Shown one piece after another: positions 54,810-64,000 of a stretch of 64,000 nt of DNA. The translations under genes and the position numbers were made by a program. Source of the DNA: Pseudomonadota bacterium (GTDB lineage: Bacteria; Pseudomonadota; Alphaproteobacteria; Sphingomonadales; Sphingomonadaceae); contig JAKPHK010000031.1 of the NCBI GenBank assembly GCA_029550345.1, positions 62,001 to 126,000 of the forward strand, given 5' to 3'. The notes under the pieces are model-generated. The model made no database searches, had not been told where the DNA came from, and saw only the letters and a program-made list of their open reading frames with translations. Every line of letters starts with the position of its first letter. Positions within the stretch are counted from its first letter, which is position 1.

Positions 54810-55822
54810 TCCACACCCGCCTGACCGAGCGGCTCGGCCTGGAAATGCCGATCATGCTGGCCCCGATGGCGCTGGCGGGCGGAGGAGAGCTGGCGGCGGC
54901 CTGCGCCACGGCGGGGGCCTTCGGGCTGGTCGGCGGCGGATATGGCGATCTGGACTGGACCTGGCGCGAATGGGACATTGCTGCGCAGCGGCTGGCCAAC
55001 ACGGCGGCCGCGCAGCACATAGGCTGCGGGTTCATAACCTGGAAGCTGGATCAGGATGCCTCGGCGCTGGACTGGGTGCTGGACCAGCCAATGTTGCCCA
55101 AGGCCGTGTTCCTGAGCTTTGGGGATCCGAGGCCCTACGCAGAGCGGATCCGCGCTGCCGGTGCGCGCCTGATCTGCCAGGTGCAGTTCATGGCGCAGGT
55201 CCCCCAGGCGGTAGAGGCCGGGGCCGAGATCATCGTGGCCCAGGGCGGAGCGGCAGGCGGCCACGGTGCGGCAGCGGCCTCGGCGCGGTCGACGATGGTA
55301 TTCGTCCCTGAAGCCGCCGATTGGCTGGCAGCCAATGCACCGGACGTGCTGCTGCTGGGCGCAGGCGGGATTGCCGATGGACGCGGCCTCTCCGCCCTGT
55401 TGATGCTGGGCGCGGACGGCGCGCTGCTCGGTTCGCGCCTGTGGGCCACGCGTGAGGGACTTGCGCCGCTGGCTGCCAAGGAACTGGCGGCCCGAACCGA
55501 CGGCGATGGCACCGCGCGCAGCCCGATCTTCGACATACTGCGCCGCAAGGACTGGCCCGCCGAGTACGATTTTCGCGCTCTGCGCAACGCCCTCCACCGC
55601 GAATGGGAAGGCCGCGAGGCGGAGCTGCGCGCCGACCCGGGCGCAGCCCGCGCTGCCTTCGAAGCGGCAGCGGCGGCGGGCGACTTCACCGGTGCCAATG
55701 TCACCGTGGGCGAAGCGACCAGTCTGATCCACGATGTGCCAGGCGCGGGCGAAGTGCTGCGGCGGATCGCGGATGAGGCCGAGTTTCGGTTGGGCGGGGC
55801 GCGAACGCTGCTCAAGCCCTGA
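54806..55822 (+). CDS. NAD(P)H-dependent flavin oxidoreductase (nitronate monooxygenase-like)
   Basis: 338 residues in an FMN TIM-barrel. APMALAGGGELAAA starts the barrel, and AQGGAAGGHGA is the FMN-phosphate and catalytic His motif of 2-nitropropane dioxygenases; LLGAGGIADGRG follows. It is a GTG start at 54806, overlapping the PhzF stop (GTGA). Alternatives to nitronate oxidation are enoyl-ACP reductase FabK-like, but the size and motif fit NMO better. A bidirectional terminator follows. Confidence 0.88.
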   Translation: MIHTRLTERLGLEMPIMLAPMALAGGGELAAACATAGAFGLVGGGYGDLDWTWREWDIAAQRLANTAAAQHIGCGFITWKLDQDASALDWVLDQPMLPKAVFLSFGDPRPYAERIRAAGARLICQVQFMAQVPQAVEAGAEIIVAQGGAAGGHGAAAASARSTMVFVPEAADWLAANAPDVLLLGAGGIADGRGLSALLMLGADGALLGSRLWATREGLAPLAAKELAARTDGDGTARSPIFDILRRKDWPAEYDFRALRNALHREWEGREAELRADPGAARAAFEAAAAAGDFTGANVTVGEATSLIHDVPGAGEVLRRIADEAEFRLGGARTLLKP

Positions 55823-55825
55823 ACG

Positions 55826-55855
55826 AAAAAGGGCGACCCGCAGGCCGCCCTTTTT
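55826..55855. terminator. Bidirectional intrinsic terminator
   Basis: AAAAAGGGCG (55826-55835) and CGCCCTTTTT (55846-55855) pair around a ten-base loop, with T-runs on both strands. It serves the nitronate monooxygenase-like gene and, on the other strand, the ATP synthase operon ending at 55879. Confidence 0.85.
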
Positions 55856-55878
55856 CTTGTCCGGCATTGCCGAAAGCC

Positions 55879-56136
55879 TCAGCCTTCGACGTGTTCCGCC
55901 AGCACGGTCAGGCCGTTTTCGCCGACTTCGGCAAAACCGCCCTGGACCTGGATTTCCTCCGGCGTAGCGCCGTCGGTCTTGTAGATCCGCAAGGTGCCGT
56001 CGCGGACGGTTGACATGAAGGGGGCGTGGCCCTCCAGCACGCCGAACTCGCCCTCTGTTCCGGGGACGACGACCATGTAGACGTCGTCCGACCGAACCAG
56101 ACGCGCAGGCGTGACGAGTTCGAAGTGCAGTGCCAT
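55879..56136 (-). CDS. atpC: ATP synthase F1 subunit epsilon (short form)
   Basis: 85 residues: only the N-terminal beta-sandwich ([14 protein letters not shown] ... [13 protein letters not shown]) is present. The C-terminal helical hairpin that inhibits ATPase in E. coli is absent. Short epsilon subunits are known in several alphaproteobacteria. It is four bases after atpD and is the last F1 gene, minus strand. A start at 56358 would lie inside atpD and is not used. Confidence 0.92.
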   Translation of the reverse strand: MALHFELVTPARLVRSDDVYMVVVPGTEGEFGVLEGHAPFMSTVRDGTLRIYKTDGATPEEIQVQGGFAEVGENGLTVLAEHVEG

Positions 56137-56140
56137 GTCC

Positions 56141-58523
<2,383 letters not shown>

Positions 58524-58541
58524 TCTATCGGTTCCTCTTTT

Positions 58542-58623
58542 GCGTCACCCCGGACTTGATCCGGGGTCCCGCTTTGATTGCACCGCCGCCGAAGCGGGAC
58601 CCCGGGTCAAGTCCGAGGTAACG
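58542..58623. repeat. Palindromic repeat, type B copy 2, inside the atp operon
   Basis: 58542-58574 and 58592-58623 are near-complete inverse copies (GTCACCCCGGACTTGATCC ... GGGTCAAGTCCGAGGTAAC), able to form a stem of about 30 bp around a 17-base loop. It lies between atpA and atpG, transcribed with them. The layout matches the copy at 10448-10584. Confidence 0.85.
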
Positions 58624-58634
58624 GTGCGGGTTAA

Positions 58635-60170
<1,536 letters not shown>

Positions 60171-60725
60171 TTAGCCTTTCATCGCGTGTGCGAGAGTGTT
60201 CAAACGGGTGCGGATCGAGCTGTCGATCTGGGTCGAGCCGATCTTGACGACGAGGCCGCCGAGGATCGCCGGATCCACGGTGGCGGAAAGAGTAACGTCC
60301 TTGCCCTCACGCGCCTTCAGCTTGGCGGAAAGCGCCTTGAGCTGGGCGTCGCTGAGCGGGTGGGCGCTGGTAACTTCGGCTTTCACTTCGCCGCGGGCGG
60401 CCGATGCGATGGCCGAAAAGGCGCCGATCACCTGGGGCAGAACGGCGAGGCGGCCGTTGGCCGACAGCACGCCAAGGAACTTTTCGGTCAGCGGCGAAAG
60501 CTTGAGCAGCTTGGCGATGCCGTCCATCGCCTTGGCGGCAGCATCACGGCCCACCTGGGGATTGCGAATCAGCGCAGCCAGATCGGCGGATTCGGAAAGC
60601 GCCTGGGCCAGCGCGCCAAGATCCTGTTCGACCGCGGCAACGGCCTTGTTCTCACTGGCCAGATCATAAAGTGCAGAGGCGTAGCGCCCCTGAAGACTGG
60701 CCGAAATGCCGCCGGAATTCTCCAC
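60171..60725 (-). CDS. atpH: ATP synthase F1 subunit delta
   Basis: 184 residues, usual length for this stator subunit. It starts with a GTG at 60725 ([23 protein letters not shown]), with AAGGAA about nine bases upstream; a frame to 60773 begins upstream of this and is less likely. The C-terminal [17 protein letters not shown] motif is the delta signature. First gene of the operon. It joins the F1 head to the F0 stalk. Confidence 0.92.
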   Translation of the reverse strand: MENSGGISASLQGRYASALYDLASENKAVAAVEQDLGALAQALSESADLAALIRNPQVGRDAAAKAMDGIAKLLKLSPLTEKFLGVLSANGRLAVLPQVIGAFSAIASAARGEVKAEVTSAHPLSDAQLKALSAKLKAREGKDVTLSATVDPAILGGLVVKIGSTQIDSSIRTRLNTLAHAMKG

Positions 60726-60805
60726 GCGTTCAAGTTCCTTGCATCGGGTGCGTTGGCAGGGCAGGACCAGCACCGAAAGCGCCGACTGCCCCCTTGTCGG
60801 GGGCG

Positions 60806-60834
60806 CGCATAGCGACGAATTTGTTGCGATGCAA
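60806..60834 (-). promoter_or_regulatory. Probable atp operon promoter
   Basis: On the minus strand TTGCAT (60834-60829), a 17-base spacer and TATGCG (60811-60806) form a reasonable -35/-10 pair about 80 bases upstream of atpH. A small C5-G5 hairpin (60789-60803) follows in the leader. Judged by spacing and position only. Confidence 0.5.
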
Positions 60835-60883
60835 GGTGGGGCAGGGAACTAAGTTGCCGCCATGCACCGGGAAGGGGATATCA

Positions 60884-61564
60884 ATGGGCGAGTGGCTGAA
60901 GCTGACCATGGCCGACGGGCACGAAATGCCGTGCTATCATGTGCTGCCTGAAGGTGCGCGGAGGGGCGGGTTGGTGTTGGTGCAGGAAATCTTCGGGGTG
61001 ACCGAACATATCCGCGAGATGTGCGAGGAATTTGCTGCCGAAGGCTATGAGGTGATCAGTCCTTCCCTGTTTGATCGCCAGCAGCCGGGCTGCGAGCTGG
61101 GCTATTCGGGCGCCGACTGGGACCGCGCGGTGCAGATCGCGCGAGGCGAGCACGATTGGGACCAGGGGATCGACGATACCGCGCGCTGCATCGCCTGGCT
61201 TAAGGAGCGGGGCGGGCCGCTGTTCATCATGGGCTATTGCTTTGGCGGGTCGGTCGCCTGGCGGATGGCGCAGCTGTCGGACGATCTGGACGCGGCCAGC
61301 TGCTATTACGGCGGCTATATCGCCACGCGGTTCGCGGATGAAGCGCCCAAGTGCGCCACGATCACCCATTTTGGCCGGTACGATTCGATGGTTCTGATCG
61401 AGCCGGTCGAAGCGCTGATCGCCAAAGGCCACCCGACTGCGCAGCACTTTATCTATGAGGCCGGTCACGGCTTCAATTCCGACCGGCGCAAGGATTACCA
61501 CCCGGAAAGCGCCGATCTGGCCAAGGAGCGGACCTTGATGCTGTTCCGGGCTTTGGGGGGATAG
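60884..61564 (+). CDS. Dienelactone hydrolase family protein
   Basis: 226 residues with nucleophile Cys119 in GYCFGGS, Glu35 in VQEIFGV, and Asp and His towards the end (GRYDSM, AGHGFN). This Cys-His-Asp set is that of carboxymethylenebutenolidase. It could act in chlorocatechol or other ring-fission lactone metabolism, or on unrelated esters; no catechol genes are nearby. AAGGGGA precedes the ATG. It runs divergently from the atp operon. Confidence 0.88.
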   Translation: MGEWLKLTMADGHEMPCYHVLPEGARRGGLVLVQEIFGVTEHIREMCEEFAAEGYEVISPSLFDRQQPGCELGYSGADWDRAVQIARGEHDWDQGIDDTARCIAWLKERGGPLFIMGYCFGGSVAWRMAQLSDDLDAASCYYGGYIATRFADEAPKCATITHFGRYDSMVLIEPVEALIAKGHPTAQHFIYEAGHGFNSDRRKDYHPESADLAKERTLMLFRALGG

Positions 61565-61567
61565 GCT

Positions 61568-62302
61568 GTGGCTCGCATCCTCATCATCCTGCCCCAGACC
61601 GACTTTGACCCCAGCGAAGTCGCGCTGCCGTGGCAGGTGTGGACCAGGGCCGGGCACGAGGTGGTCTTTGCGACAGAGACCGGACAGCCAGCCGCTTGCG
61701 ATCCGGTGACGCTGAACGGGGAGGGGTTGCCATTGCTGGCCCGAACATTGCGGGCACGACGAGCGGGGCGCGATGCCTATGCCGAGATGCGGGCCGATCG
61801 TGCCTATAACCACCCGCTACGCTGGGCCAAGGTGCGAGCCGGGCAGTTCGATGCCTTTCATTTTCCCGGCGGCCATGCCCCCGGCATGAAGCCCTATTGC
61901 GAGAGTGTGGACGTAATGCGGATCGCGCGCGAGGCCTTTGCGGAGAACAAGCCGGTCAGCGCGATCTGCCACGGGGTGCTGCCGCTGGCGCGCGCCGGGG
62001 TACTGGCGGGCAAGCGCACCACCGCCCTGACCCAGCCGATGGAGGACCTTGCCGTGCGCCTGACCGAGCGGGCCCTACCGGGGCACTACCGGACCTATCC
62101 GGTCAGCGTGGAGACCGAAGTGCGCGGACGGATCGGGCCGCAAGGCACCTTCGAGCGCGGCCCGTTCTATCCCCGCTATGCCGGGAGCGCCGCGCCCGAG
62201 GCCGGTTTTGTGGTGCAGGACGGCAACTACCTTTCGGCCCGCTGGCCGGGCGATGCCTGGACCCTGGCGGTGCGGTTGGACCGCTTGCTGTCAGGCGGCT
62301 GA
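61568..62302 (+). CDS. DJ-1/PfpI family glutamine amidotransferase-like protein
   Basis: 244 residues, with nucleophile Cys134 in AICHGVLPL and an acidic Glu17, as in DJ-1/PfpI/Hsp31-like proteins. HFPGGHAPGMKPY precedes the elbow. It begins with a GTG at 61568, three bases after the previous stop. Members act as glyoxalases, chaperones or proteases; the role here is not known. Confidence 0.83.
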   Translation: MARILIILPQTDFDPSEVALPWQVWTRAGHEVVFATETGQPAACDPVTLNGEGLPLLARTLRARRAGRDAYAEMRADRAYNHPLRWAKVRAGQFDAFHFPGGHAPGMKPYCESVDVMRIAREAFAENKPVSAICHGVLPLARAGVLAGKRTTALTQPMEDLAVRLTERALPGHYRTYPVSVETEVRGRIGPQGTFERGPFYPRYAGSAAPEAGFVVQDGNYLSARWPGDAWTLAVRLDRLLSGG

Positions 62303-62308
62303 GCGGGC

Positions 62309-62875
62309 CTACCAGCCGCCGCGCCTCTGTCCGCCGCCCCAGCCACCGCCGCCACCACCGCCGCCACCGTCTGGGCCGCGCCCTGGAGTGCCGCCACGGG
62401 CGACGCAGCGTTCGAAGGCGGGCAGGTGGTTCTCGCGCGAGGCCCATTGCAAGCGCTCCAGCACGGACTTGGCGGCCGGATCGTCGATTGCCGGCAACAG
62501 CCGGTCATAGAGCGCGATGTTCTCAACTTCCGCCTGAACGCCGGTCTTGCAGGCATCGAGCAGGGTGGCGGGAGCGGTGATTTTGCCGCTGTAGGGATTG
62601 GGGCCATAGGACCAGCCGCGCCGATCCATCTCGGCCTTGACCATCTCCTGATGGCGCTGCTCGGCCCGGATGATGTTGCTGAACGGGCGGACATCCCCAT
62701 GCTTGTCGAGCACGGCCTGATAGGTGGCCTCGGCCTTGTATTCGTCATCCAGAGCGGTGAGCAGAGCGGCCTTGACGGCTCCTTCATCATTGGAGCTGGC
62801 TCCGGCGGTTTGCGAAGCGGCCGCTGCGCCGGCGATTGCCAGAGCGGAAAGGGCGGCGACGGTTGCCTTGTTCAT
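62309..62875 (-). CDS. DUF2202 ferritin-like protein with Gly-rich tail
   Basis: 188 residues with a signal peptide (MNKATVAALSALAIAGAAAA). The four-helix core has possible iron ligands Glu45, Glu49 (DDEYKAEATY), Glu72-His75 (AEQRHQE), Glu116 and Glu118, and Glu148-His150 (ENHLPAF). The last 25 residues are mainly glycine with tryptophan (GGGGWGGGQRRGGW). This fits DUF2202, a ferritin-like domain with unproven function. A palindrome lies just upstream of the start. Confidence 0.82.
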   Translation of the reverse strand: MNKATVAALSALAIAGAAAASQTAGASSNDEGAVKAALLTALDDEYKAEATYQAVLDKHGDVRPFSNIIRAEQRHQEMVKAEMDRRGWSYGPNPYSGKITAPATLLDACKTGVQAEVENIALYDRLLPAIDDPAAKSVLERLQWASRENHLPAFERCVARGGTPGRGPDGGGGGGGGGWGGGQRRGGW

Positions 62876-62890
62876 GGGTCTTCTCCTTCA

Positions 62891-62927
62891 CCCATGATAT
62901 TAGTATTATCTAATATAATTTCATGGG
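62891..62927. promoter_or_regulatory. Nested AT-rich palindrome between DUF2202 and DUF1203 genes
   Basis: ATATTAG (62897-62903), TATTAT, CTAATAT (62910-62916) is a perfect 7-bp dyad, flanked by CCCATGA (62891-62897) and TCATGGG (62921-62927). It is very AT-rich for this genome and sits between divergent starts at 62875 and 63030. It looks like a repressor site for one or both genes; the binder is unknown. Confidence 0.6.
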
Positions 62928-63029
62928 TCATTCGTGTCGCAAATTGTCGCCGCGACTTTGAGCGCAAGGCGCGGGGTGCGGGTTCTGGCCGTGTGCTCCA
63001 TTTCGGGTGCGGAAAAGGAGAAGCCCACC

Positions 63030-63509
63030 ATGACATATGCGATTACCGGCCTTGATTCCGATAGCTTTGCACCGCTCTTCGATCTGGATGACGCAACCCT
63101 TGCCGCGCGCAATGCTGTGCGCGTTACCGCCAGTGCCGATCGCGGCTTTCCCTGCCGGATCAGCCTTGAAGATGCGGCGGCGGGGGAAGAGTTGATCCTG
63201 CTGCACCACACCAGCCACGATGTAGCCACCCCCTACCGCAGCGCCTATGCGATCTTCGTGCGCAAGGGCGCCGAACGGGCGCGGTTTGTGGACAGCGTGC
63301 CGCCGGTGTTCCAAGGGCGTCCGCTGGGCCTGCGCGGTTTCGATGCGAACGGGGTGCTGCGCGATGCCCGGCTGGCCTTGCCAGACGAGGCGGAAGCCAA
63401 GATCATCGACCTGTTCGCCAACCCAGTGATCGCCTATATCGATGCGCACAACGCCGCGCACGGCTGCTTCGCTGCGCGGGTTGAACGCCACGGAGACGCG
63501 CCATGTTGA
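63030..63509 (+). CDS. DUF1203 family protein
   Basis: 159 residues. TADRGFPCRISL, EELILLHHTSHDVATPYRSAYAIF and the end NAAHGCFAARV are the DUF1203 pattern. No signal peptide, cytoplasmic. The ATG at 63030 has GGAG nine bases before; a GTG at 62934 is upstream but has no ribosome site. The stop codon lies inside the following ada start (overlap of 7 bases). Role unknown. Confidence 0.83.
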   Translation: MTYAITGLDSDSFAPLFDLDDATLAARNAVRVTASADRGFPCRISLEDAAAGEELILLHHTSHDVATPYRSAYAIFVRKGAERARFVDSVPPVFQGRPLGLRGFDANGVLRDARLALPDEAEAKIIDLFANPVIAYIDAHNAAHGCFAARVERHGDAPC

Positions 63510-64000
63510 TCGAGGAGGATTGCTGGACTGCCGTCCTCGCCCGCGATCGCGCCTTCGATGGGCGCTTCGTGACCGGGGTGCTGACCACGGGAATCTATTG
63601 CCGCCCCAGCTGCGCGGCTCGGCATCCGGCGCGGGCCAATGTGCGGTTTTTCGCCAATGGCGCGGCGGCGCGGGAGGCCGGACTGCGTCCTTGCAAACGG
63701 TGTTTACCCGACGACGTCAGCCGCGATGAACGCGCTGTGCTGGCGGCGATCGCTGCGATCAAGGCGGCGGAGCAGCCGCTGGCACTGGCCGCGCTGGCGG
63801 GGGAGGCCGGCTATTCACCGAGCCATTTCCAGCGCGTCTTCACCCGCCACACCGGCCTTTCGCCAGCCGCCTATGCGCGCGCGCTGATGGCCGAGCGAGC
63901 GGCCGAAGCCCTGAGCGAGGAACGCAGCGTTACCGGCGCGATCTATGCGGCAGGATATTCGGGGCCATCGCGATTCTATGAAGCCAATCAGGGGAGACTG
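63503..64000 (+). CDS. ada: Bifunctional DNA-binding transcriptional regulator/methyltransferase Ada, N-terminal part
   Basis: 166 residues visible; the frame runs off the window edge. The zinc Cys motif is Cys33, Cys37, Cys64 and Cys67 (YCRPSC...PCKRC), with Cys33 the methyl-accepting site for phosphotriester repair. An AraC-type helix-turn-helix follows at about 80-165. The C-terminal O6-methylguanine transferase domain is not in view, so it could be Ada or an AdaA-like split form. It overlaps the DUF1203 gene by 7 bases. Confidence 0.9.
   Translation, partial: MLIEEDCWTAVLARDRAFDGRFVTGVLTTGIYCRPSCAARHPARANVRFFANGAAAREAGLRPCKRCLPDDVSRDERAVLAAIAAIKAAEQPLALAALAGEAGYSPSHFQRVFTRHTGLSPAAYARALMAERAAEALSEERSVTGAIYAAGYSGPSRFYEANQGRL

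Overview
The window looks like a chromosomal segment of an alphaproteobacterium, most likely Sphingomonadales (Sphingomonas/Novosphingobium/Erythrobacter-like). The evidence is high GC with strong third-position GC, the ptsH-EIIA-rapZ-hprK-chvG-chvI-pckA block, CcrM with a GANTC-rich upstream region and a CtrA-like box, an F1 ATPase operon without F0 genes, three-gene pntAA/AB/B, and small DUF families common in sphingomonads (DUF3597, DUF937, ABA4-like). No phage, insertion sequence, CRISPR array, rRNA or tRNA was found. Mobile-looking DNA is limited to small palindromic intergenic repeats.

Layout. 1-6.2 kb: nitrogen-type PTS proteins, truncated HprK, RapZ and the ChvG/ChvI envelope-stress two-component system on the minus strand, divergent from pckA. 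6.2-12.8 kb: small DUF937/DUF3597 proteins, a Tat-type DUF885 lipoprotein, an alpha/beta hydrolase, and a cysteine desulfurase coupled to a 2Fe-2S ferredoxin. 13-21.5 kb: parC, then on the minus strand DUF1285-NudL-cca-retropepsin-like protease, an acetyltransferase and a PQQ-type sugar dehydrogenase whose start codon overlaps that of rnhB. 21.5-24.4 kb: the ccrM control region and gene, then folP. 24.4-29.7 kb: a tightly coupled four-gene envelope operon (DUF2339, DUF3999 and two tandem secreted paralogues). 29.7-38.1 kb: an SDR, an NtrC-like regulator with a non-canonical GAFPGA loop, a tiny cytochrome oxidase subunit IV with the pnt operon, a lipoprotein extended by a repeat, and a beta-helix/di-haem cytochrome pair behind a perfect dyad. 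38.2-46 kb: a racemase-like protein, dgt, an NAD(P)-binding protein, and a tandem glycine riboswitch driving gcvT-gcvH-gcvPA-gcvPB plus an ABA4-like gene. 46-55.8 kb: an entericidin-like peptide, two EamA transporters, a solitary CpaF ATPase, a surface-polymer-like trio (methyltransferase, YLDP small protein, sulfatase-like membrane enzyme), DUF6265, PhzF and a nitronate monooxygenase-like gene. 55.9-60.8 kb: atpHAGDC (minus). 60.9-64 kb: dienelactone hydrolase, DJ-1/PfpI protein, DUF2202, DUF1203 and the 5' part of ada.

Most notable signals. (1) Nine GANTC (CcrM) sites lie within 162 bp upstream of ccrM, with a CtrA-like box abutting one of them and a perfect DnaA box nearby. (2) Four intergenic palindromic elements have arms made of 8-bp tandem units; the unit differs between copies, but the two arms of each copy match. 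(3) A two-state hairpin lies between the glycine aptamers and gcvT. (4) The DUF2339/DUF3999 operon carries twin Cys-Cys secreted proteins. (5) Unlinked perfect dyads lie upstream of the beta-helix/cytochrome pair and between DUF2202 and DUF1203. All functions are read from motifs and family knowledge; no search was run.
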